Assembly: GCA_963680875.1 (NCBI GenBank)
Contig: OY804579.1
Location: 40,198,397 to 40,262,396, forward strand
Length of the DNA: 64,000 nt
Reading direction: 5' to 3'
Source of the DNA: Bathymodiolus brooksi
Taxonomy: Eukaryota > Mollusca > Bivalvia > Mytilida > Modiolidae
Part shown: positions 25,301 through 40,300 of the stretch, one piece after another
How positions within the stretch are numbered: the first letter of the stretch is position 1
Layout: every line of letters starts with the position of its first letter
Made by a program: the position numbers and the translations under genes
Notes under the pieces: generated by a model
Database searches by the model: none
What the model was told of the DNA's origin: nothing
The model's input: the letters and a program-made list of their open reading frames with translations, nothing else

Positions 25301-28300
25301 ATATTTCCTTTGTCCCAAAGGTGGTCGTTGTATACAAATTTGACTGTATATATCAATTTCAATGAAAGTCATGATAAAGTATGTCAGTGAATTGCAGCAG
25401 GTCTGTGGTTTTCTCCGGGTACTCTGGTTTCCTTCACCAATAAAACTGACCACCACGATATAACTTAAATATTGTTGAAAGTGGCGTTAAACACCATAAC
25501 CCACCCATCCCCTCAATGAAAGTCGTAGCTATGCTACAAAGAATAACTTACTCTGTAATCATATGGAAAAACAGATTGTATGATGACTCCATTGCTGTCC
25601 CTGGCTACTATGGAAGATCTAGGTATAGAATATTGTAAGTTACTGGTAGAATCAGGATCAATGGCCACAACAGTTTCAACAATGGTTCCCACGACAACAC
25701 CTTAAAATAGATACAGTACAATAAGGTCAATATCTAAGTCAATGATCACAACATTTTCTATCAATGGTTCCCAAATGTTCCTAAGTCAACACTTAAAATG
25801 AATATTGATATGTAGTTTAACGCCAACCCAACAATATTTCAGCTATATCATGTTGAGAATAAGTTAATTTTAATAAGATGATGATGAGATCCACTTTGTA
25901 CTTGACCAACAGTTTAGTTGGATTTTTGTAGTGCTAGCTCACTGAAACAACAGTCTCCAGATAAATATGTCGCCCCCCCCCCTGCACGCCTAGTGGGAGG
26001 AGAAGCAGCAAATACCAATTTTATAGTCTTTGGCTTGACCCGACCAAGGGTCGATCATTACAATATCAAGAATTGTATATACTTACTTTCCTGGACATTC
26101 GTAGTGTAGACTTGTTTAGGGAATGCTGGTAATTTATTGTTAGCATCAGATATAGAGACAATCACTGAAGCTGTTCCTGTCCTTGGAGGACCTCCTTCGT
26201 CTCTGGCATGGATCTAAACAAAATAAATACATACTTTCAATAAAGTCATTGTTAATGTGATTTTATATAAACCAAACATAAAATAATTGAATCATTGGTT
26301 AATATGAGAGAATCCTTAGTGTAAATACTTTTAGGTAGTGTAAATCTGTCAACTGACCTAATATCTGTGGGTCAAATCGTACAATTCTATCTTAAAAACT
26401 GTGAAACATTTCTAACTTGTCAAGTAATTGTTTTCACCTGTGAATGTTCCCATTCTCAGATTTAACCTGTAAATAATGAAATTGTTCGACCATAAATATA
26501 ACCAGTACGTATTGAAATTTTGAAATTCTCATTTTAATCAAGATTATGTAATAAAAAGACCTACCGTTACATTATAAGAAGTAAGAATGTCATAATCCAT
26601 ATTTCTTCTGTTGGTAACTGTTATAGCTCCATTGTCAGCATTTATTTGAAAATTATCCTGTCCTCCACTCCATATATAATATTTGATATTCCCATTAGAT
26701 CCAAAATCTCTATCAGTAGCAGTAACCGTTGTAATAGGAGTTCCTAAAAATACACCAAAAATAGAGTGATTGATGCTTAACATCAATTGAGCAATTTTTC
26801 AGCTATATCTAAACTAGATGCAAGTTTTGTATTAAAATTTATAAGGGAGATAACTCTTTCATACCAAGACAAATATCTACATACAATTATAAATTAATTT
26901 TCCATCCAAGGACTTTTCTTACTTTTCAAGATGAGCATAAGAATTAATTTGGACTAGCTTTTTTGTTTTTTTAAATGAATATCTCAAATCCTTCTGATAG
27001 CTAAAGAAGAAATTAGATGCAAGACTTTTTCCTTACATTTATAAGGGAGACAACTCTTTTCTAACAAGACGTTTATATCAACATGCATCTATTCTATTGT
27101 TGTTTTATAGTCCTTGAACAATATACACATACAAACCTGCAGGGTCTATTTCACTGATAGCTCCTACATAAGAAGTGGGGTCAAATATAGGATTATGGTT
27201 ATTCTCATCCTGTAAAAATATCATGATCAAATTAATTTGGTGTGAAATAGAAGATAAAAGGTTAAAGGAGGAACAAGCATTAACAATACTAAGCCATTAC
27301 AATTTAATTCCAATTCCATTTTAATGGTAAAATATTATACTTTCCTTGTATATGGAGTCTTGAACAATTTAACTGTTAACAAACAATATATCATTAATCT
27401 GTTTATACTTTGAGATATATTTTTTTAAGGAAAAAAGATAGGGTCATGGTTAGGGTCAAGGTGTTTAACAATATTTCAGGTATATCGAGGTGGTCAGTTT
27501 TATTGGAGGAGGAACCCGGAGTACCTAGAGAAAACCACTGACAAATTTTATCACACAATGTTGTATTGAGTACACCTTGCCTGAGCAGGATTTGAACTCA
27601 CAGCGTTAGTGGTGATAGGCATTGATTGTATAGGTAGTTATAAATCCAACTACCATATGATCACGATCACAACCACGACGGCCCCTAGGATGAGATGGGG
27701 ATAGAGACATTTACTTCAAATATTGAGGAGGATAAAAGATATGGTGAGGTGGGGGATGAACAATTGATTTCATCATTCCTTTTAATTGAATTCCTATAAA
27801 ATGGTAGAAACTATTAAACCAAATAAACTTCATAATTTCACAGATTAATGGGCAATATAACTACCTTTCTTTTATTTCTCTATTCAAATTCCATGGGGCC
27901 ATTGTGGTCGTAATTGTATGGTAGTTGGATTTACTACTACCTGTGCAATCAGTGCCTATCACCACTAAAGTTTTGAGTTCAAACCCCGTTCATGGAGAGG
28001 TGTACTCGATACAGCATTATGTAATAAAGTTTATCAGTGACTTGCGACAGGTTGGTGGTTTTCTCCGGGGACTCCGGTTTCCTCTACCAATAAAACTGAC
28101 CGCCACAATATAACTGAAATATTGTTGAAAGTGGTGTTAAACACCATAAACCAAACCATCTATTCAAATTCCTACCCAATGTGATTAAAATCCCATCTCT
28201 CACTTGCTCCCCTTGATGTGGGAGATCTGATGACTATGTTATGAATATTTAATGACATGATAAATACAAATTATGGTCCTTTTTCAACCAATCAGATTGC

Positions 28301-31300
28301 TCATAGTAAACAAAGAACTTTAATTTTAAATCTTAAAGCTTTCCTAGTCTCCTAATCTCCATTTTCATTGGATGATAACATAGGATCACCTGTATATGAC
28401 CCATAATGGGGTTTCCTTAGATCTAACACACAGTGACATATCAGTAAGGGGAGCTAACTTACAATAATTTCTACAGTTATCGTTGTGTTTGTTTTCTGTG
28501 GAGGCTGATCTGCATCTGTAGCTTCTACTATCAGTACAAAACTGAAATTATATATATATATAATGCTTCTATGTTAAAATTTCTTAGCTTAATATTATAT
28601 AAATTATAATTTCTGAGCTTAATATTACATAAATAATGCTTCTATGTTATAATTTCTTAGTTTAATATTATATAAATAAGGTTTCTGTGTTATAATTTCT
28701 TAGAGGTGTTAGGGGTATCAATTTTGTCTCTTACTATGATTTTTCAATTGAATTTTGGAACTGTTCTGACAGTGTGGTATTTTTTGTTTTTCATTTTATT
28801 AGTAAAGAAAAAAAAAATTGATATTTCCTGTCTTAAGTAACTTCTACCTGCCATGATCTCAAAATGAGGGTTACGGTTAGGGTTATGGTGTTGAATGCAA
28901 CTTTCAACAATATTTTTCATTGCGATCAGTTGGAGGGAACCAGAGTATCTGAGCATCACTTAATACCCATGTTTAGTGGGCATCTTAAAAATATGGACGT
29001 CACACTTACTATCCCTGCTTACTGGGTGTCTTAAATTATGGACACTACTGGGTGTCTTAAAATATGGACACTACTGGGTGTCTTAAAATTATAGACACTA
29101 CTGGGTGTCTTAAAATTATGGACACTACTGGGTGTCTTAAAATTATGGACACTACTGGGTGTCTTAAAATTATAGACACTACTGGGTGTCTTAAAATATG
29201 GACACTACTGGATGTCTTAAAATATGGACACTACTGGGTGTCTTAAAATTATAGACACTACTGGGTGTCTTAAAATTATGGACACTACTGGGTGTCTTAA
29301 AATTATGGACTCTACTGGATGTCTTAAAATATAGATAACACTGAGTGTCTTAAAATCATGGACACTACTGAGTGTCTTAAAATTATGGACACTTACTATC
29401 CACGTTTACTGGGTGTTTTAAAATTATGGACACTTACTATCCCTGTTTACTGGGTGTCTCTTCATAGTTGATAGCTCTACGAACAGACAGAACTCCAGAA
29501 ACCAATCCCAGTTCAAAAGTATTATCATTAGTGTTACCAGCTACAATTCTGTACTTTATATCATTTCCAGACTCTTTATCTGTAGCCTGTAAAATGTTTT
29601 AATGACATGTAAAACTATCATTTAAATGATTTGTATCTGTAGCCTGTAAAATGTTTTAATGACATGTAAAACTATCATTTAAATGATTTGTATCTGTAGC
29701 CTGCAAAATGTTTTAATGACATGTAAAACTATCATTTAAATGATTTGTATCTGTAGCCTGTAAAATGTTTTAATGACATGTAAAACTATCATTTAAATGA
29801 TTTGTATCTGTAGCCTATAAAATGTTTTAATGACATGTAAAACTATCATTTAAATGATTTGTATCTATAGCCTGTAAAATGTTTTAGTGACATGTAAAAC
29901 TATCATTTAAATGATTTGTATCTGTAACCTGTAAAATGTTTTAGTGACATGTAAAACTATCATTTAAATTATTTGTAACAAGCTATGACATGGGTATTCA
30001 TCAGAATATGCCATGGTATTTTTTGTGTTCAATGATTTGAGGGAGGTTATGGTCTTTGACGCCACTTTCAACAATATTTCGCTTATATCATGGCTGTCAG
30101 TTTTATTGGTGGAGGAAACAGGAGTACCCGGAAAAAACTACCAACCTGCCACAAGTCACTGACAAACTTGATCACATAATGTTGTATTGCGTTCACCTCG
30201 CCTGAGCGGAGTTCAAACTCACAATATTAGTGGTGATAGGCACTGATCACACAGGTATTTATAAATCCAACTACCATACAATCACGAGGTTTAATATTGG
30301 ACCAAAGTCATTGTTATCTTACCTGTACTGTAACAGGTATCAGTAAGGACATATCTGTCTCTCTAATGGATGTCCTGTATGATGCTGGGTTAAATATTGG
30401 GCCAAAGTCATTGTAATCTAGGATCTGTAGAGACAATGGAACACTTTTTTGCCTTGGAGAGGATCCCTGGTCAACAGCTATTAATAGCAACTCGTATCTT
30501 GGATTAGTTTCATAATCTAATTTCTTTGCTAATGTTATATTACCAGAAACTGGGTCAATGTTAAATCTGTAATTATATATCAATATTAATATTGTGACAT
30601 GAAAGTCAGTTTGGTTTATAGTGTTTAATGCTATTTTCAACAATATTTCAGTTATATCGTGGCGGTCAGTTTTATTCGTGGAGGAAACTGGAATTCACGG
30701 AAAAACCACTGACCTGTCACAAGTCACTGACAAACTTTATCACATAATAGTGAATCACGTACACCTTGCCATGAACAGGGTTCGAATTCACACCTGAAGT
30801 GGGGATAGGCACTGATTGCACTGATAGTTGGAAATCCAACCCAACTACCATACGATCATGACCACGACGGCTCCGACATGAAAGTGGTAATTGTCTAATT
30901 ATTATTAAAAGTAAGGTTTTACTCCCTCAGGTATAAGTGACCAAAGACGATTTTGGTTATCCTGTTTAGATCCTCTGGATTTCTTGTTCCCAAAGACCTT
31001 TTAATTACTTGGCTTTCAAATCGTTTCACCTTGAGCGTACCTGATGAAGGTTATTCCAGAAACGTGTCTTACACACTAAATTATATATATACATTTTTAT
31101 TATACATGTACAATATACATACCCAATCACAATTTAAAAGAAAAAAAAGAGGACCACATGAAAATAGAACCTTTGACACAAAAAATGGAAGAATGTGTCA
31201 ATAAGGCATGGATTCCCCCACTTCCAGCAACAGTAAAAAGGGACATAACTCCAGAACAAACTAGGAAGAACTGTTTTAGATACCTAAAACTTATGTCTCC

Positions 31301-34300
31301 CCTTAATGTGGCCATCTGTACAACAATAAGTTACACATTATGAGTTGAATGATACTATTTAAAAAACAATTATTTGACCTTGAGGTCATATGTCAAGGTC
31401 CCACGAAGGTCATTATGGTATGCAACACACCGCCTTATGGTCATGCATGCACATACCAATTATCACTGACCTATCTCGAAAGACAATAATGTTATGGCCC
31501 GGACAAGAAAATACTATTTAAAAACAATTATTTGACCTTGAGGTCAAAGGTCAAGGTACAACGAAGGTCATTACGGTACTCGACACACAGCCTTATGGTC
31601 ACATACCAAATATCATTGACCTATCTCGAAAGACAAAAAAGTTATGGTCCGGATAAGCTTCGCGAAGAAGAAGAAGAAGAAGAAGAAGAAGAAGAAGAAG
31701 AAGAAGAAGAAGAAGAAGAAGAAGAAGAAGAAGAAGAAGAAGAAGAAGAAGAAGAAGAAGAAGAAGAAGAAGAAGAAGAAGAAGAAGAAGAAGAAGAAGA
31801 AGAAGAAGAAGAAGAAGAAGAAGAAGAAGAAGAAGAAGAAGAAGAAGAAGAAGAAGAAGAAGAAGAAGAAGAAGAAGAAGAAGAAGAAGAAGAAGAAGAA
31901 GAAGAAGAAGAAGAAGAAGAAGAAGAAGAAGAAGAAGAAGAAGAAGAAGAAGAAGAAGAAGAAGAAGAAGAAGAAAAAGAAGAAGAAGAAGAAGAAGAAA
32001 AAACAATCAGACTAAAACAATATGTCTCCCTTCGTTCGAAGGGGAGACATAATAAAGATGCAACGTCCAACTTGGCCTCCCTTCTCCCTTGTGGTTTCCC
32101 ACATTGTGTATAAATTTCAAATGATTTACTTAAGGGGAATTAACTTATTGAGTGGAAATCAACTGCAGAGCGTACATATGGACAGACATGAGTAAAACAT
32201 AATTGGGACATTAAAAATGTGGCTATATATAACACTAAACAGTAATAAACCAATTGAAACTAATCAAGTATACATGTAAACAGTTACCAGATCATTAGGA
32301 AATAGTGTTCAATGAACCGCTATAACAGATCGCACATGATTAGAAAATAGTGTTCAATGAACCGCCATTGCCAGTATGTATCAAATACACTTACACATCA
32401 GCCCCAGTTCCTGATAAACTGTATCTCAAGTCACCATTTGGTCCACTATCTAGATCTGTCCCCTACAAAGATAAGATTTGATAGAGGTAAAAAACTCATT
32501 CATAGGGGCGTTTTAACAGTCGCTAAAAGTCAAACCTGCCTTTAAAGGGCACATGTACCGTAATTTACGGACGATAGGTCGATATTTTTTTTCCTCAACA
32601 CGCTGGCTTCGACCTATCGTCCACATCGACCTATACAAGGATGAAGTTAAAAAAATCTGGAATCCCTAAAAAAAATCTCGATAAAAATGACGATTTTGTT
32701 TACAGTATACCTTGAATTTGCTGTAGGTTTTTTTTCTGAATAAGAAGACTGAAATCATCGATGTTCTTGGGGAATAAAAGTATACTAACAAGGGGTGCAA
32801 TTCCGGGGAAAAAATGTTCAACATCCGAAAAAAATCAATAATATTCAATGATTGAAGTGTTAGCGAAAATCAGTTCAATATTGAATTGTATAATAAAATA
32901 TATACTATAAAAAATGTATGTTGTTGAAAAAAAATCACAGGGTGGATCGTTTTACAATATAAAATTATTGTCACAAAATATCTAAATATAGCTATATAGG
33001 TTTTCCATCTACCACGAGCATGCACACGGGGTTTTAGTAAAAAATGGCGGTTGCATTACATCTCACAATAATTTGAATACACGTGGAGAACAAGCTTTTT
33101 ATACTAAATATACTGGAAAATAATTATCGATTTCGTTAAACTAGAATGTTCTACACTTGAATTGGTCAATTAGGAACAAATAAAATAATCACCATGAGAT
33201 AATCAACACAGGTGAACATCAGTCGGCACTTAATTATCCTGATCAGCTGATTGAAAATTTACTGGACCGAGACGATCACATAATTTGTGTACTACTAATT
33301 AAACACAGCTTAAAGGTATGTCAATAAAACTGCACAAGGTGATACATTGTTTTGACAGCTTGATTATTTTATTGTATGAACATCCGTTTACCATCTATTG
33401 TGACACCCACAGATGGCCTGATTTGAATGTCATCGATGTCTGGCTACCAGACTCCCCGTAAAAAACAAGCTTAAAAACAAAATTTTATTCAATTTAATTT
33501 TCATAATTATTTCGTTTATGACACATAAGAATAGTATTCTTGAGTTAATACTTACATATACTTACCGAAGAACATCGTTATAGGGCAAATGTTTACCGAT
33601 GTAAAAATAAAAAACACAAAAAAAGTTTGATGTGACGATACTTACCCAAGTTGTCATCGGCATCCTCGACCTATGGAATGCTTCGACCTATCTTAGTATT
33701 TCCCAAAAAATTTAGCCGAAAAGCAGCAATTCGACCTATCGTCCCCATCGACCTATAGTCCGTAAATTACGGTATATCACAAATCACTGTCTATAAAGGG
33801 TAGTTTCATTTTCTCCATTTATTGAATAGTGCATATAACTTGAACCAGTATATAAAGGGCACATTTTCAGGTTTTCTTCAATGCCCTTTATATACAGGTT
33901 TGATTGTAAGGCCAAAAAAAAAAATATGTGTGTTTACGGTCACCCGACCGACCCTAATTTTTGCTAGCGACCCTATGAATTTTTACACAGAATTCGGATA
34001 ACCATTTTTTTTGTTTAACCAGCAGCAATGTTTTATTTATTCAACTGCTAGTTTTTGTCGAAATTGAGAGCAAAGAAGGTAGAAAAACTGCATAATTCGT
34101 CATTTTACCAGAAATTTCGAAAATGAAATACCGGAATCGGATTCCGAAACCAGGAACGACTATTTCCGGTTTTGCAGATAATAATAAAAAAAAATAATCC
34201 CGACCGATCGACCCTAGATTTTTTTTACATGTGACAGTAAACACACATATATATTTTTTTGGCCTAATAGTGAGTGATCGTTGCTTAATTCCAAATGAGC

Positions 34301-37300
34301 CAATTTTTCAGATATATCATGAGAACAAGTTACATTCGATGAGATGAGAATGATGTCCGCTTGATACTAGACCAACATGATATGTTAGATTTTTATAGTG
34401 CTAGTTCACCGCTTGATACTAAACCAACATGGTATGTTGGATTTTTATAGTGCTAGTTCACCGCTTGATACCAGACCAACATGGTATGTTGGATTTTTAT
34501 AGTGCTAGTTCACCGCTTGATACCAGACCAACATGGTATGTTGGATTTTTATAGTGCTAGTTCACCGCTTGATACCAGACCAACATGGTATGTTGGATTT
34601 TTATAGTGCTAGTTCACCGCTTGATACCAGACCAACATGGTATGTTGGATTTTTATAGTGCTAGCTCACTGAAGCAACAGTCCGCAGAGAGACATGTCAT
34701 TCAAATAGGACACATTATCCCGATTCTGAGGCAACCAGTCTTTATTCTTACTCCTTAATGCTTTTTTTATTTACTCTATCAGGACTCGAACCCATGAACT
34801 AATGCATTAGATTAGGGTTAAGGTGTTTAACGCCACTTTCAACAATATTTCAGCTATATCATGGTGGTCAGTTTTATTGTTTGAGGAAACCGATGTACTC
34901 AGAGAAAACCATCGACCTGCCACAAGTTACTGACAAACTTTATCACATAATAATAAAGTTGTGTCAAGTAGACCTCACCATGAGAGGGATTCGAACTCAC
35001 AACATTAGTGGTGATAGGCACTGATTCGATAGGTAGTTGTAAATATGATCATGAAAACGATGGAGTATCAAATTTTAGAACAAGTTTCCTTATTTATGAA
35101 TATGATTGTTAGTGAACAACTTACGGAAGTAAACATTATAGTGCTGCTGCTAATCTTGATAAAATGGAATACATCTTAAAAATAATTTACCGTTAATTCA
35201 TACACTTACTGTGACTGTTCCAATTGGTTGTCCTACAGCTAAATCTTCTCTTGCTGTGAAAGAATAACTTTGTAGTAAAAAGGAAGGATAGTTGTCATTG
35301 GCATCTAAGAGATTAATGGTTACCGTAGTAACACTAGATCTGGTACTATTTTTTGCATCACTTGCTACGACCTGAAAATATACAGATTATTATTTTACAA
35401 TTGTTTTTCTATTTAAAATTGTCTTCTCTTGAATTCAGTTTCTTTCCTTATTCATGACTTACCACTGAATTACTGACAAGAGAAACACGACGGGTGACAC
35501 CAGTGGAGCAGGAACTGCTTATCCATGGAGCCCCTTACTTCTTCCCAAGTTTTTAGTTGGATTAATATTGTGTTGTTCATTTTGTCAAATTACATGTCTT
35601 CACATTTTTAGTTCTGTGTTGTAATGTCCACTATGATTTCCATGGAAAAAGAGATGTTCGGTTCATATTTACTTCCATATTTTGTTCTGTACTGTAGGGG
35701 TTCATATTTTATCTATGTTATTTGTATTTATTAACATATACTGGTGTACAACACAATTTTCATATCGGATGATGTTCGTGTCATTTAACAGTAGCAGGAC
35801 GGAAGCCACTTATGGAGCAGGAACTGTTTACCCTTCCAGACTACCTGAGTTTACCACCATTTTTTTGTGGGTTTCATGTTGTTCAACTTCAGTTTTTTAG
35901 ATTATTGTTTGTCTTTTGGACATTTAATTGTCTGTTCTTAAGAATTATCACTTCTAGTTACTACTCTGGTATCTTGAAAATATTACAGCAAAATTGTTAT
36001 TATTTACAAATTATGCATACCAAACTGTTACCTGAAAAGTTCCCCAAGAAGTCTGTAAGACACAGATTTGATTTAATAGTTGGTTGCTTAACATCCAGAA
36101 GCATTTTTCATGTATATTCAGGAGAACAATCAAGTTGAACAATATATAAAACTTAGATAGAAATGAGGGAGGAATGGGACGAAAACTTTAGACAAAGAAA
36201 AGAATGGAGAGTTGGATATGAACAGATAATTATGCCTTTTGTATCTACACTTTTTCAAAATCTAGAAAAGTGCCCTTTTAATGTGCAGGGAGCATGGCAC
36301 GCGGTAAAACTCAAATTTGTTAACTACAGTAATAGCCTATATGTATTTATACAGAACAGTCAGGAACCAATCATATTTAATCACTGTGATAGACATACCA
36401 CTCTACTTAGTGATAAGGATAATACATGATTTATTGTACTCAATCTATCTATTTACTTTCTTTTATCTTTAGGGTGATAGCAAGTAACATTCTACATGCT
36501 CTAAATGTCAAACAAAAAGTTTGAGGATAAGTAAAACACAACGAAAGAAACTTTATCGAGTGATACATCCATGACAGTGATTTCTAACGATATGTCTCTG
36601 ATTGTACTGTAACCATGATGGCTGAAGCTTGTGAGATTCTATAAAGACTTACAGTAACAGTCTGTTGACGATCAGCCAATATTTCATAGTTGAGCAGTGA
36701 AGGGTTTTTTATGGTTAAACTAACTAATGCTGAACCAACACCTGAATCTGGTGATACCAGGAAATTGTCGTATGGAGTAGCATTGCTGATCTTCACATCA
36801 AATTGTGCAAAACTAGCCTGAAAGAAAAATAGCATAATTAGTATGATTGATTGGTGTTTAACGCATGATTAGTATCAAATTGTCTCTAAAGCGTCATTTA
36901 ATAGCTTACGACAAAGTCAAATGTAAAATTGCAATGTTATAAACTAATGTTGTAAACTAATTGTTGGTAATTTTTCTACATCCTTAATTTGAAATTATGC
37001 TATGCCATTATTGGTTAGTGTTTGGTTGTTTATTTCATATATGACCAATGACATTATTTTGGTGTACAAAAGTCAAAGTTCAAAGGATGCACTAGATTTT
37101 AAATGGGAAATTCTGTAATGAAAAGGTTGATAGGATGGTATCACTTTATTCATTTTCATGATACAAATTTTATTCATTCTCAATTTAAATAATATGGAAA
37201 ATTTTCTTTGAAATGAATTCGATCTAATAATTTATGGGAAATTAAAAAAAATTAATTCATATATAAGTATTACATGACTAAAATCTTCAACTTGATTTTT

Positions 37301-40300
37301 AACAATAATGCAAAGCAAACTGAAACCATGGGAACAGCATATGCTAAAGACTTGTTGTATCGCTACTCCATTTTGTTGGGCATACAATATGAACATGTTT
37401 ACAGGAGGAAGTATAATGTCTTGGAGAATCCACTTATTGTCTTTAGGGAAGTAATAAATTATCACAGATTATACAAAAGGTTAGGTTTATGGTGTTTAAT
37501 GCCACTTTCAACAATATTTCAGTTTTATTGTGGTGGTCAGTTTTATTGGTTGAGGAAATAGGAGTAATCGGAGAACTGACCTGCCTCAAGTCTCTGACAA
37601 ACTTTATCACATTATGTTGTATTGAGTACACCTTGCCTGAGTGGGATTCCAACTCACAATTTTAGTGATGATAGGCACTGATTGCACAGGAAGTTGTAAA
37701 TCCAATTACTATATGATCACAACAACGACGGCCCCATCGATCATACATATGTCATGAGAGCTTCATCATAGAGAGCTGAACTCACACTTGTATATCTCAG
37801 TGGTGACTGGAAGAAACCAGGTTGATTTATAACCAGACAAAACGAGACCAACGTGTCCCCTAACGATACAAAAACATTAATAATAGAAGTGATACATACA
37901 TCGTCAGGATCGGTTACTTTCATGGTTAAGCGAGGAAGAGTGGTTGCCCCTGAACTCTGAGAGTCCATTTCTGTCACGTTAACAGCATAACTTGAGAATT
38001 CAAACTCTGGTTTGTTATCATCTAGATCTTGTATGTTAACAGTAATGACAGTCTGTGTCCTCTGGTTAGTCTCTACACCATTCTCTAATTCTATAGCCTG
38101 AAATATAGCATTCCATCAATTCTATTATTCTATGGCATGCAAAATAAATTGTGCTCAAACAACAATTTTGTCTTCCAAAATTTTTTTGTGGCAAAACAAA
38201 AATGTTATCTTCCAAATAAATTGTGATCAAACAGTAATTTTGTCTTCCAAATAAATTGTGAACAAACAGTAATTTTGTCTTCCAAATAAATTGTGAACAG
38301 ACAACAATTTTATCTTCCAAATAAATTGTGAACAGACAACAATTTTGTCTTCCAAATAAATTGTGAACAGACAACAATTTTGTCTTCCAAATAAATTGTG
38401 AACAGACAACAATTCTGTCTTCCAAACAAATTGTGAACAGACAACAATTCTGTCTTCCAAATAAATTGTGAACAGACAACAATTTTGTCTTCCAAACAAA
38501 TTGTGAACAGACAACAATTTTATCTTCCAAATAAATTGTGAACAGACAACAATTTTGTCTTCCAAATAAATTGTGATAAAACAAAAATTTTATCTTCCAA
38601 ATAAATTGCGATCCAACAAAAATTATGTCTTCCAAAAAAATTGTGATCAAACAAAAATTTTGTCTTCCAAATAAATTGTCATCAAACAACAATTTTGTAT
38701 TCCATGCTAAAAATAGATACTGAACCTGTTTAGAAAAACATACCTCTATCATAAACTGGTACCTAGCCTGAAGAACTTCTCTATCTATAGGATTGTTAAC
38801 CTGTATAGGTGCACGCCAAGCATTCTCTCCTACTTTAACAGCATCACCAACTTTAAATAACTGGTCTGGATCTAAAATAGTAACATATTGAGATCAACAG
38901 AGGTCAAAGGATTCATCTTCATTGTATCAATCCACTTCAGATCTAAATAATAAGTCCACTTTTATAAATATTAAGTCATTTGACCATGGATCTGAAAATA
39001 GTTCACTAGAGAATGACAGAAAATTTCATGTACATGTGTATTGACCAATAAAAATGCTCATATATTGCAGTAAATTTATATGTTTACATATTCATCAGAA
39101 TAGAAAAAAAATTGTACCATCTCTTAAAACAATTGGCCTAGATATATAAATTTTCAAAAAAAGAGGTAACAAATATTTAGTATAAGCTTCTACAACTGAA
39201 TGAACAGAACAGAAAAAGTACAAAAATATATCATTAAGCAAAATTAGAATGATCGCTATTTTTAGATAAACAAACATATCTTATTCTTATCATTAACAAA
39301 TGAGTTAAAATTTAAGGTATATATCTCATGATGTCGTCCCCCATTATTATAGCCTGAGTCTCCAAGGAGTTTGTATCACAATGGTGATATTACAGATCCC
39401 TTATTATTAAAACCTGTGCATCCTAGAGCCTGCCGTAATATTACATATCTCATAGTATTAACACCTGAGCCTTCATAATGGTAATATTACACATCCCCTA
39501 ATAGTATCAAGTGCACCTCCAAGGAGTCTGTATAAACCTGGTTATATTACAGATCCTCTATTATTAAAACCAGAGCATCCTAGAGCCTGCTGTTATATTA
39601 CATCTCTCAGAGTATTAAAACCCGAGCCTTCAAAGAGTCTCACCTGTGTCATAACGGTAATGTTACACATCCCCTAATAGTATCATTTGCACCTCCAAGG
39701 AGCCTGTATCGTCTTATATTATGCCTCCCTGCATTATTAAAACCCTGAGCCTTCAAGGTTAGTTGGCAGGACCATCGGATACATGTCTTAATGATGACAC
39801 TGGCTAAGTTTCGTTCAAATTGTTCAAGATTTGGTTAAATTTGGCTCAGCGGTTTCAAAGGAAAAATATTCAAATTTTCAAATTTTTAAAATCAGTCTAA
39901 TTTGCATATTTTTGTAAAAATCGACAAAATGCAAAATATTTCAACAAATTCTGTAATATATGTCATACTTAATTCATTAAAATAGACCCACTATTCAAAT
40001 TTCAGCTCATTCGATAGAAAACTATGGCTTTATTGGGTCTGCATGTGTATCATATAATCTATTTATAGTAACATCAGACATGTTGGATGATTGGTACGAT
40101 TATGGGAGATGACGACAGACGCGAAATATTGGCAAAAGCTCACATGACCATTAGTGAGCTAAAAACAACAAAATGCTATTTTGATTGATGATGTTACATT
40201 TGATAGACAGTGCTAAAGAAAAAAAATTGTTTGTTACAATCTTGTAGAAGCAAACACATTGTGATCCATAGTGTTATTTCTTGTAGCATCTAGTTTGAAC

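Noticed and set aside
31532..32113. Poly-Glu, poly-Lys, poly-Leu and poly-Ser ORFs
   Set aside because: All are frames of the GAA microsatellite.
36163..36429. 88-codon plus-strand ORF as a gene
   Set aside because: No motif, no splice context, antisense in an intron; left as unassigned.
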